Of a stretch of 16,466 nucleotides of DNA, positions 6,747 through 14,305 are shown piece after piece; positions within the stretch are counted from its first letter, which is position 1, and each line of letters opens with the position of its first letter. The translations under genes and the position numbers were made by a program. The notes under the pieces were generated by a model. The model saw only the letters and a list, made by a program, of their open reading frames with translations, did not search any database and had not been told where the DNA came from. The DNA comes from CAZSVI01 sp964610205. Its GTDB lineage: Bacteria; Bacillota; Clostridia; DSM-8532. Location of the stretch: NCBI GenBank assembly GCA_964610205.1, contig CAZSVI010000085.1, positions 1 through 16,466 of the forward strand. The letters run 5' to 3'.

Positions 6747-7706
6747 TCATGTATTCCAATAAACCTGGGCTTTGTTTATATCCATCTGTATCTGACCCAT
6801 CAAATCCTCCTTATGTTCAAAGCGTTTTTCCTTCCTGAGCTTTTTAAGGAAAAAAACTTCAATATCCTGACCATAAAGCTCTCCGGAAAACCCAATCATG
6901 TGTGTTTCGAGGGTTACCTCCCCATTGCTTTTAACAGTGGGGCATGTACCAACATTAGTTACGCTGTTATACCATTGTCCCTGGTACATGGTCCGTGTAA
7001 TATATACTCCTTTTGCAGGCATGACAAGATATTTTTCCGGTATCATATTCGCAGTAGGGAAACCCATAGTCCTGCCCATTTTTTTCCCGGTAATAACCTT
7101 GCCCGGAACTGAGAAATGCTTTCCAAGCAGTTCAAAAACCTTTTCCATTCTTCCTTTAATAATATACTGCCGTATTATTGTACTGCTTACAACCTCTTCA
7201 CGAACCTTGACGGGTGGAATAACTATAACTCCGAAACCAAGCTTTTTTCCCATCCTTTTTATGAGCTCCGAATCACCTCTGCCCATGTATCCGAAACGAA
7301 AATTGAACCCGATAACAACAAGTTTCGCACGCATTTGATTTACAAGAACCTCTTTTATGAAGAATTCAGCGGTCATTCGGGAAAATTCCTCATCAAATTC
7401 CTGAAAATACAGCGTTTTAAGTCCTGTTTTTTCGAGTATGGCAGCTTTATGCTCTATTGTCATTATTAAGGGTGTGAAAAGTTTTTTTCTGAGAATATGC
7501 TCCGGATGCTTTTTAAAAGTATATAAGACAGAATTAAGATCATTCAGCTGACACTCATTCAACAATGTATTAATGAGCGCCATATGGCCCCTGTGCAACC
7601 CGTCAAAGTTCCCCAAACCAATACCGCATGATTTACCCCCGGGCGGGATATAACCATTTCCCACTATTTCCACAAGCTGTCCCTTCCTTATTCTTCTTTC
7701 CGGCAT
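6747..7706 (-). CDS. ribF: Bifunctional riboflavin kinase / FAD synthetase RibF
   Basis: 319 residues, the usual length. The N-terminal FMN adenylyltransferase domain has GNFDGLHRGH (residues 32-41) and, near 174, VSSTIIRQ of the nucleotidyltransferase superfamily. The C-terminal flavokinase domain has GRTMGFPTANM (about 212), NVGTCPTV and LETHMIGF. It converts riboflavin to FMN and then FAD in the cytosol. The start is uncertain: the ATG at 7706 has only a weak site, while a GTG at 7673 (codon 12) has AAGGAAGG at an 8-base distance. It begins 10 bp after the truB stop and is the last gene of the translation operon. The rpsO and pnp genes that commonly follow ribF are absent. Confidence 0.95.
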   Translation of the reverse strand: MPERRIRKGQLVEIVGNGYIPPGGKSCGIGLGNFDGLHRGHMALINTLLNECQLNDLNSVLYTFKKHPEHILRKKLFTPLIMTIEHKAAILEKTGLKTLYFQEFDEEFSRMTAEFFIKEVLVNQMRAKLVVIGFNFRFGYMGRGDSELIKRMGKKLGFGVIVIPPVKVREEVVSSTIIRQYIIKGRMEKVFELLGKHFSVPGKVITGKKMGRTMGFPTANMIPEKYLVMPAKGVYITRTMYQGQWYNSVTNVGTCPTVKSNGEVTLETHMIGFSGELYGQDIEVFFLKKLRKEKRFEHKEDLMGQIQMDINKAQVYWNT

Positions 7707-7716
7707 CTGACACCAG

Positions 7717-8625
7717 TTATATACTGCTAAAGAGCTTTTCGGGTTTTATGAGCATACTGCCATTATTATATGAAACAGTTCCCAAACCAACAAAATGGCT
7801 GCTATCGGAATATATCCTTACCTTTTCACTGCAGGTTTCGGGTTTTTTAGCCTCACATACCACCAATGCTCCGTTTACAAACCGTTTTATCTCCATATCC
7901 TTCAAATAAACAGGTGAATAATCCTGAAATAAAACATCCGCGGAAATTAATACAGATTGCAGCATCCCTTCGGACTTGCACTTTTCAATTTCTTCAAGCG
8001 TAACCGCTTTCTCCAGCCTAAACGGACCTACCATAGTCCTGATCAAAAACGACATATGGGCGCCACATCCAAGTTTTTTACCTATATCATGGCAAAGTGT
8101 CCGTATATAAGTACCCTTTGAGCAGTTCACATCAAAACGCACAACAGGATGATTGCCATCTGTTTTTATATCCAGAAGTTTCAACGCGGTTATTGTTACT
8201 TCCCGGCCTTTACGCTCAACCTCAATCCCTTGCCTGGCCAAATCATATAACCGTTTTCCATTTATTTTAACTGCAGAAAACATTGGCGGAACCTGCTCAT
8301 AATTTCCAACAAACTCCGATAGAACCGATTCAACATCCCCCGGCATCAAGAATACGGATTTTTCTTCAATAATCTGACCTTCGCCATCCTGGGTGTTTGT
8401 AACAACACCCAGTACCATTTCAGCCCGATAGGATTTTCCGTAATTCTGAAAAGCTTCAATAGCTTTTGTGGCCTTTCCAATGCATACGGGAAGCAATCCG
8501 CATGCAGCAGGATCAAGAGTACCGGCATGACCAATTTTACGGACACCCGAAATTTTCCTAAGCCATGCAACCACATCAAAAGAAGTCATATCAGGAGGTT
8601 TAATAACCAGTAGAATACCATCCAT
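7717..8625 (-). CDS. truB: tRNA pseudouridine(55) synthase TruB
   Basis: 302 residues. The catalytic motif GHAGTLDPAACGLLP places the nucleophile at Asp38, preceded by the family start GILLVIKPPDMTSFDVV. Further family blocks are PPMFSAVKINGKRLYDLAR and CSKGTYIRTLCHDIG. The C-terminal part (about 235-302) fits the small PUA-like domain of bacterial TruB. It makes pseudouridine at position 55 of the T-loop in nearly all tRNAs. Its ATG follows the nrnA stop with no gap (TAA then ATG), and AGGAG lies in the last codons of nrnA, so translation is probably coupled. Confidence 0.96.
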   Translation of the reverse strand: MDGILLVIKPPDMTSFDVVAWLRKISGVRKIGHAGTLDPAACGLLPVCIGKATKAIEAFQNYGKSYRAEMVLGVVTNTQDGEGQIIEEKSVFLMPGDVESVLSEFVGNYEQVPPMFSAVKINGKRLYDLARQGIEVERKGREVTITALKLLDIKTDGNHPVVRFDVNCSKGTYIRTLCHDIGKKLGCGAHMSFLIRTMVGPFRLEKAVTLEEIEKCKSEGMLQSVLISADVLFQDYSPVYLKDMEIKRFVNGALVVCEAKKPETCSEKVRIYSDSSHFVGLGTVSYNNGSMLIKPEKLFSSI

Positions 8626-9609
8626 TTATAACTCCTTTTGAATTTCCGCAATAACCTTTTGGATAATCTCATCAAGCATACCATCTATTGAAAAACCGGC
8701 AGCCAGTTTATGCCCGCCGCCCGAAAAAATACTGGATATTTTAGCAACATCAACATATTCATTAGCCCGGAGGCTTCCTTTGAAATGCCCTGGCTGTTCT
8801 TCTCTTAAGAAGAGTGATACCTCAACTCCCTCAAGATTACGTCCAATGTTTACCAGTCCCTCAAAGTCATCAGACTGTGCATTTACCGGTGTAATATCTT
8901 TGTTATCAAGCCATGAAACAGCAACCTTACCGTTATAATACAGCGTTAAATTTTGCATTGCCTTCTTTAATAGATATAACTTGGAATGAGATACAATATC
9001 AAATACTTTTTTCGCAATGTTAGCAAAAGGAATACCGTAAGTCAGCAATTCCGCTGAAATAAGATGGCTTTCCTGATTTGTATTACTGTAACGGAATCCT
9101 CCTGTATCGGTGACGATAGCCGTATAAAGCCCAATTGCGATATCCCTGTTCATAGGGACATCCAAAGCTTTAACAAGATAATAGACCATCTCTCCTGTTG
9201 CCGACGCCTTTTGATTAATCCAAATACCATCGGCCTCAATGGTATTCGTGGTATGATGATCAATGTTTATCTTTTTAATAGCGCTGTTATAAATATCCGC
9301 CCGGGTTCCAAGCCTTTTCAGATCACTTGTATCAAGGCAGACGGCCAGTTCAAACATCTCTTTATGATTTTCAGAGATAAGGTGCTGCCCCGGGAGAAAA
9401 TCCAGCGTTTTAGGAACAGGTTCCTCTATAAAAACAGATACTTTCTTACCTAAATACTCCATTGCCAAACCCATGGCGAGACACGATCCCAACGCATCTC
9501 CATCCGCGGAGGTGTGCGTAAGTACGGCAATTTTATTCGATTCATTTATCAGATGAACTAATTCTTTCAAAAACTCAATCCTTTCAATCTTTTTAAACAA
9601 ATATCCCAC
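8626..9609 (-). CDS. nrnA: DHH/DHHA1 nanoRNase and pAp phosphatase NrnA
   Basis: 327 residues as drawn. DHH-domain motifs are THTSADGDALGS (residues 31-42; Asp36, Asp38), CLDTSD (Asp93), INIDHHTTN (His118, His119) and DTGGFRYSNT (Asp168). The DHHA1 domain ends in SGGGHKLAAGF (296-306), the substrate-binding loop. NrnA degrades very short RNAs and dephosphorylates pAp in bacteria lacking Orn. Its place between rbfA and truB is common in Clostridia. The start is uncertain: GTG at 9609 lies right after the rbfA stop without a clear ribosome binding site; a TTG three codons later has GGTGGG just upstream, and another TTG at codon 14 is also possible. All catalytic residues lie after these choices. 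Confidence 0.95.
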   Translation of the reverse strand: MGYLFKKIERIEFLKELVHLINESNKIAVLTHTSADGDALGSCLAMGLAMEYLGKKVSVFIEEPVPKTLDFLPGQHLISENHKEMFELAVCLDTSDLKRLGTRADIYNSAIKKINIDHHTTNTIEADGIWINQKASATGEMVYYLVKALDVPMNRDIAIGLYTAIVTDTGGFRYSNTNQESHLISAELLTYGIPFANIAKKVFDIVSHSKLYLLKKAMQNLTLYYNGKVAVSWLDNKDITPVNAQSDDFEGLVNIGRNLEGVEVSLFLREEQPGHFKGSLRANEYVDVAKISSIFSGGGHKLAAGFSIDGMLDEIIQKVIAEIQKEL

Positions 9610-9611
9610 CG

Positions 9612-9971
9612 TTAAGTTTTAATATCTGTTTTCGGATGCAGAGTTTCATTAATAAGATTGTTGATATTAATACCCTGTTCAATAGAATCATCCAGCAGAA
9701 AAACTAATTCCGGGGTATACCTGAGCTTAATCCTCTGGCCTATTTCGTGTCTTATAAAGCCCGCAGCATGTTTTAGAGCTATAATGGCGTCCTGTTTTTC
9801 ATGATCACTTGCAAACACACTAACATATACCCTTGCATACCTGAGATCCTTTGTAACTTTTACTGCTGTGACAGAAACAAGTTCAGGAAGTCTTGGATCC
9901 TTAATGCTGCCACGGATAATATCAGCAATTTCCTTCTTCATTTCCCCGGATATTCTATCTGTTCTTTCCAT
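9612..9971 (-). CDS. rbfA: 30S ribosome-binding factor RbfA
   Basis: 119 residues from the ATG at 9971, giving the typical N-terminus MERTDRISGEMKKEIADII. I preferred this to an in-frame start at 10022 because AAAGGATGGTG lies just before it and the family does not have the extra 17 residues. The KH-like core includes DPRLPELVSVTAVKVTKDL and ARVYVSVFA, and the protein ends with IKLRYTPELVFLLDDSIEQG. RbfA binds the 30S subunit during late 16S rRNA maturation and cold adaptation. It follows infB after a 62-bp gap that holds no terminator, so it is in the same operon. Confidence 0.95.
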   Translation of the reverse strand: MERTDRISGEMKKEIADIIRGSIKDPRLPELVSVTAVKVTKDLRYARVYVSVFASDHEKQDAIIALKHAAGFIRHEIGQRIKLRYTPELVFLLDDSIEQGININNLINETLHPKTDIKT

Positions 9972-10033
9972 AATAACACCATCCTTTGACGGTCTGTAAC
10001 AGGTTATGAATTCAAATATCAAAAATCCGGCAC

Positions 10034-13000
10034 TTACGTTCTTTCCACTTCCTCCATCCGGAATGCTTCAATAACGTCCCCTTCCTTAATATCGTTAAAA
10101 CGTTCTACTAATATACCACATTCATAACCCTGAGCTACTTCTTTGACATCATCCTTAAATCTTTTCAATGACCCCAGCTTCCCTTCGTATACGACAATTC
10201 CATTCCGGACGACCCGGACATCTGAACTGCGCTGTACCTTACCGTCCGTAACATAGCCGCCTCCTATTGTCCCAACATTCGAAGCTTTGAATGTCTGCCG
10301 TATCTCAATATGCCCATCTATAACTTCCCTATAGGTGGGTGCCAGCATTCCCTTCATGGCCTTTTCAATATCCTCGATGGCATTATATATGATTCTGTAT
10401 AGCCTCATATCCACTCCGGCAGCTTCTGCGGCCTCAATAACATTTGCCGGTGGTCTGACATTAAACCCGATGATTATGGCATTGGAAACACTTGCCAGGG
10501 TAACATCGGCTTCGTTTATTGCTCCAACACCCCCATGAATAATCTGAACCTTTACTTCATCATTGCTCAGTTTCTCAATGGATTGCCTAACTGCTTCAAC
10601 GGAACCTTGAACATCGGCCTTAACAATAATATTCAGTTCCTTAACTTCACCATGCTGAATTTGTTGGAACAAATCATCAAGGGTCACTCTCTTCGTGACT
10701 CCGATAGACTGCTCACGATGCTCTGATTTACGTTTGTCAACAAGATGCTTGGCGACTTTTTCGTCAGATACCGCATAGAACACATCACCTGCCTCAGGCA
10801 CTTCATCCAACCCTATAACCTCAACCGGAGTAGAAGGTCCGGCATCATCAATCTTCTTGCCTTTATCATTAGTCATTGCACGTATGCGTCCAAAAGTGAT
10901 TCCGGAAATAATGGAATCACCCGAGTGCAGCGTTCCCCTTTGTACAAGCAGAGTTGCTACAGGTCCACGGCCTTTATCCAGTTGAGCTTCAATTATAATT
11001 CCCTTTGCCTGTTTATCAGGATTTGATTTTAATTCCAGAATATCAGCCGTAAGAATAACCATCTCCAGCAAATGATCTATGTTGTCTCCCTTTGTTGCGG
11101 ATACAGGAACGGCAATTACATCTCCACCCCATTCTTCAATGAGAACACCTCTGTCAGCCAGTTCCTGTTTTACTCTGTCCGGATTGGCATTATGTTTGTC
11201 AATTTTATTAATCGCTACAATGATACTTACATTAGCGGCTTTAGCATGGTTAATTGCCTCAATGGTTTGCGGCATTACACCATCGTCGGCTGCAACAACC
11301 AATATTGCGATATCCGTTGCCTGTGCTCCACGAGCCCGCATAGCTGTAAATGCTTCATGACCCGGAGTATCCAGGAAAGTGATATCCCGGTCATGAATCT
11401 TTACCTTATAGGCTCCAATATGCTGTGTAATTCCCCCTGCTTCATTATCCGCGACATTTGTTTTCCGGATTGCATCAAGAAGCGAAGTTTTACCATGGTC
11501 AACATGCCCCATAACCACGACAACGGGCGCACGTGTTACAAGTTCCTCCTCATTGTCTTCAGCCTCATCAAACAGGATATCCTCATCACTGATAACTATT
11601 TCCTTTTTAACTCTTACTTTATATTCATCCCCGATAATAGCAGCAGTATCAAAATCCAATTCCTGATTTAATGTAGCCATTATACCCATTGCCATAAGCT
11701 TCTTTATAACCTCACCCGATGATTTCTTTAAAGCCTCGGATAAATTCTTTACCGTAATGGTTTCAGATATTGTAATCTCCTGCAATACAGCCTTTGGAGG
11801 TATATGTTTCTCTTCCCGCCTTCCTTTTCTGTCCTTTCTGAGTTTATCCTTTTCTTCGTAAAATTCATTAAGCACAAAATCATCGGAATACATATCCGAT
11901 ACGCTGGCAGTGTGACCAACAACAAAATTCTTCCTGTATTTGTCCTTGTTTTTGTCCACTACGGTTGAAACCGGAGTTTTTAATATATCTTTTTTAGGCT
12001 GTTCTTTTTTCGCTTCTCTTTTAAAGCCTTTTTCCAAATCCCTGGTAGTAGAGGACCTTCGCTCCCCTCTCAGGTTATTCTTTTCTTCAACCTGCCCGGG
12101 AGCAATATTTGCTTTTGGTATTACAAGCGGCTTATTTCCAACCCTCGCCCTGTCATCATTTCTCCCTCTGAAGCCTTGATCCCTGTTCCTGTCAAATGAT
12201 CTTCCCTGATCCTCTTTACTTCGGATAAAACCTCTGTTATCTCCATTGTCTCTGCTATATTTGAAGTCACCAGTCTTTTGGAAGTCTCTGCCTTGCCCGG
12301 CGTCGCGATTAAATACTCTGTTTCCAGTTCCATCCCGGTTGAAACTACGATTCATACCACCATCCCGGTTTTGTCCCCGGTTTTCACCGCCACTATCCTG
12401 GTTGTAACCGCGGTCTGAACCGCTGCGGTTGTAACTCCGTTCAGCACCACCGGTTCTGTTGATGTTACGTTCTTCATTATTACGTAAAACTGGTTTCTGC
12501 TGTGTACCTCTATTCTGTCCCATTCCTCTGTCTCGACCATCTCTTTCCCTGAACTGACGCTGTTCCGGAGGGGTGCTTCTCCTACCCTTGTCGGAATCCC
12601 GCGAGGACTCCCTCTTATTCTCATCTGACACGCCGGTTCTCTCCTTGTAGAATTCCTTCCTGTCTTTTCTGTTTATCGGCATATTTTTACTGTTAATCGG
12701 TGTATTTTGTTCTTCCAAAGACTTGCCGCGTATATCCTTTTTTTCCGAGATCTGGTTTTCCGGTTTCTGCACCAGCCCTTCCGGTTTTCCTTCCTTGGAC
12801 TTCTTAAATTCTGTTTCGTGAACTTTTTGTGATTCCTGTGCCATACGTTCTTCCGTATTCTCTGCCTTTGCAGATACTGTCTCCTTTTGAATGCCGGCTA
12901 TATTTTGATTTGTTTCTGCTTCTTCTGTTTTCGTAACAGTCTCGGTCTTTTCACCTTGCCCATTATCTGTATCCTTTATAGTCGCTTCATCATTTTCAAG

Positions 13001-13663
13001 CTCATTTGTACCTTTTACCGGTAATTCATTACTTACTGTATGTTTTTCCCAATCATCTCTGGATGAAACCTTCTTTATACTCAAAATGCTGTCTACCGGT
13101 CTTTTGATTCTTTCACCCCTTTGATTGATTCCTACAATATCATTCTCTCCGGTTTCCGGGACACCTTTTACTTCTTCCGCTCTCTTTTTTGGCACGGAAT
13201 GCTCGCGTTCTTTGACATGAGATCTATCATCGGAAGCATGTTTCCGTATTGAGGAAGGATGATTGTCGTTCCCTCTTTGAAGACCCGCCATCAAACCATC
13301 AGTACTGCTTGACGAACGAACAAAATTCCGTTTATTCTTCTTTTTCTCTTTTTCTTTATTATCATGCTCATACTCATCATCATGTATAATTATTTCTGTT
13401 TTTCGGATTATTCTCGGTATGCTTTTCCGAACAATATGATTATCCGGTTGTTCCTGCTGATCGACAATATCCCCGTTACCAGAACCTTCAACCCGATTTC
13501 TGTTCACCACACCGATATGTTTATATAACCTGTCCAGTTCATCGTCTTCCAGCAAACTCATATGGCTTTTAACTTTTACATTAATCTCTTCCAGTTTCTC
13601 CATAAGTCTCTTACTGGTTGTATTCAGTTCCTTGGCCAGTTCAAATACTCTTAACTTACTCAA
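10034..13663 (-). CDS. infB: Translation initiation factor IF-2 with an unusually long charged linker
   Basis: 1209 residues, against 716 in B. subtilis and 890 in E. coli. An IF2_N domain (1-50) is followed by a hydrophilic linker (about 55-625), a second IF2_N domain (about 628-685), then the GTPase: GHVDHGKT (719-726), DTPGHE (765-770), NKID (819-822) and a SATK G5 motif (855-858). Domains II, III and the fMet-tRNA-binding C-terminal domain (about 880-1209) are complete. IF-2 brings initiator tRNA to the 30S subunit and promotes subunit joining. The linker has an acidic/lysine-rich first half and an Arg/Gly/Asn-rich part at 360-510. The start is TTG at 13663, inside the last codons of ylxQ, with GGGGGTGA just upstream; no ATG fits the family N-terminus. 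Confidence 0.97.
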   Translation of the reverse strand: MSKLRVFELAKELNTTSKRLMEKLEEINVKVKSHMSLLEDDELDRLYKHIGVVNRNRVEGSGNGDIVDQQEQPDNHIVRKSIPRIIRKTEIIIHDDEYEHDNKEKEKKKNKRNFVRSSSSTDGLMAGLQRGNDNHPSSIRKHASDDRSHVKEREHSVPKKRAEEVKGVPETGENDIVGINQRGERIKRPVDSILSIKKVSSRDDWEKHTVSNELPVKGTNELENDEATIKDTDNGQGEKTETVTKTEEAETNQNIAGIQKETVSAKAENTEERMAQESQKVHETEFKKSKEGKPEGLVQKPENQISEKKDIRGKSLEEQNTPINSKNMPINRKDRKEFYKERTGVSDENKRESSRDSDKGRRSTPPEQRQFRERDGRDRGMGQNRGTQQKPVLRNNEERNINRTGGAERSYNRSGSDRGYNQDSGGENRGQNRDGGMNRSFNRDGTGNRVFNRDAGQGRDFQKTGDFKYSRDNGDNRGFIRSKEDQGRSFDRNRDQGFRGRNDDRARVGNKPLVIPKANIAPGQVEEKNNLRGERRSSTTRDLEKGFKREAKKEQPKKDILKTPVSTVVDKNKDKYRKNFVVGHTASVSDMYSDDFVLNEFYEEKDKLRKDRKGRREEKHIPPKAVLQEITISETITVKNLSEALKKSSGEVIKKLMAMGIMATLNQELDFDTAAIIGDEYKVRVKKEIVISDEDILFDEAEDNEEELVTRAPVVVVMGHVDHGKTSLLDAIRKTNVADNEAGGITQHIGAYKVKIHDRDITFLDTPGHEAFTAMRARGAQATDIAILVVAADDGVMPQTIEAINHAKAANVSIIVAINKIDKHNANPDRVKQELADRGVLIEEWGGDVIAVPVSATKGDNIDHLLEMVILTADILELKSNPDKQAKGIIIEAQLDKGRGPVATLLVQRGTLHSGDSIISGITFGRIRAMTNDKGKKIDDAGPSTPVEVIGLDEVPEAGDVFYAVSDEKVAKHLVDKRKSEHREQSIGVTKRVTLDDLFQQIQHGEVKELNIIVKADVQGSVEAVRQSIEKLSNDEVKVQIIHGGVGAINEADVTLASVSNAIIIGFNVRPPANVIEAAEAAGVDMRLYRIIYNAIEDIEKAMKGMLAPTYREVIDGHIEIRQTFKASNVGTIGGGYVTDGKVQRSSDVRVVRNGIVVYEGKLGSLKRFKDDVKEVAQGYECGILVERFNDIKEGDVIEAFRMEEVERT
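12134..12586 (-). repeat. Region of infB coding the Arg/Gly/Asn-rich disordered segment
   Basis: Codons for residues 360-510 of IF-2 carry irregular repeats of the kind NRSGSDRGYN, MNRSFNRDG, GNRVFNRDAG and RDNGDNRGF. At the DNA level the unit is imperfect (for example related CGGTTGTAAC and CGGTTGAAAC blocks), so the repeat is old or under drift. It resembles RG/RGG-type RNA-binding disordered segments by composition only. Confidence 0.7.
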
Positions 13664-14000
13664 TCAGCTCACCCCCATGTATTTTACCGTAGCTTTGTTG
13701 ATCAGCTACCAAACCCATCAGTTTCCCTGCAAACTGAACATCGGTTACTGCAGCTACCGAACGTGTTTCCTTTCCCAGCAACCTTCCCAGCATCTCTTTT
13801 GCTCCAAAAACTGAAAAAGGAATATCCCGATATTTACAGGCATTTTCAAACTTCTTTTTTGTATTACCTGAGGCATCTGCCGTAACAATAACAAAAAAGG
13901 CTTTCCCATTTTTTAATGCCTTCTCACAGTTAACCTCGCCTGAAACCAGCTTACCTGCTTTCATTGCCAGTCCTACAAATGAGTATATTCTATCTGTCAC
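13656..14000 (-). CDS. ylxQ: YlxQ, L7Ae/L30e-family RNA-binding protein
   Basis: 114 residues. The fold blocks of the L7Ae/YlxQ family are present: FVGLAMKAGKLVSGEVNCEK near the start, FFVIVTADASGNTKKKFEN, then PFSVFGAKEMLGRLLGKE and VAAVTDVQFAGKL. The family binds kink-turn-like RNA; the exact cellular target of YlxQ is not settled. The start is GTG at 14000 with GAGGAAAAC just upstream; it overlaps the end of ylxR by 11 bp, and infB in turn starts inside its last codons by 8 bp, so ylxR-ylxQ-infB look tightly coupled. Confidence 0.92.
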   Translation of the reverse strand: MTDRIYSFVGLAMKAGKLVSGEVNCEKALKNGKAFFVIVTADASGNTKKKFENACKYRDIPFSVFGAKEMLGRLLGKETRSVAAVTDVQFAGKLMGLVADQQSYGKIHGGELIE

Positions 14001-14265
14001 CGTTTTCCTCCAATTGCTTTTCTAATTTTTCATATATATCATCGGGAATCTCCATTTTGAATTCCCTGTTCAGCGCTCTTGTTTTACGAGCTTTGGCAAA
14101 GCAGACCGTATCATTGCAAAGATATGCGCCGCGTCCATTCATTCTTCCGGTTTTATCAAGAAATATATCCCCTTCCGGACTTTTAACAACACGTATAAGC
14201 TCACGTTTTCCCTTCATTTCACGACATGCTATACATCTACGCATAGGTATCTTTTTCTTTTTCAC
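13990..14265 (-). CDS. ylxR: YlxR (DUF448) RNA-binding protein
   Basis: 91 residues, the usual size. Family signatures are RRCIACREMKGKRELIRVV (residues 9-27, with the CxxC pair Cys11 and Cys14) and GRGAYLC (45-51). YlxR proteins have been linked to regulation of RNase P and to broad transcription effects in Bacillota, from published work on relatives; I see nothing here that narrows this. The start is GTG at 14265 followed by AAAAAG; GGAGGTGA lies about 9-12 bases upstream. It follows nusA after a 40-bp gap and overlaps ylxQ. Confidence 0.92.
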   Translation of the reverse strand: MKKKKIPMRRCIACREMKGKRELIRVVKSPEGDIFLDKTGRMNGRGAYLCNDTVCFAKARKTRALNREFKMEIPDDIYEKLEKQLEENGDR

Positions 14266-14305
14266 CTTGCCTGCTCACCTCCGAAGTATTGAACCCTGGT
14301 CATGC

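Noticed and set aside
9972..10033. Possible terminator between infB and rbfA
   Set aside because: I looked for an inverted repeat with a T-run in this 62-bp gap and found none; rbfA is treated as part of the operon.
11072..11671. Plus-strand open frame of 199 codons
   Set aside because: It lies wholly opposite the IF-2 GTPase domain and reads as an antisense shadow without a ribosome binding site or family motif.
12121..12624. Two minus-strand frames of 70 and 90 codons inside infB
   Set aside because: They are out-of-frame readings of the repetitive linker; infB itself is continuous across them.
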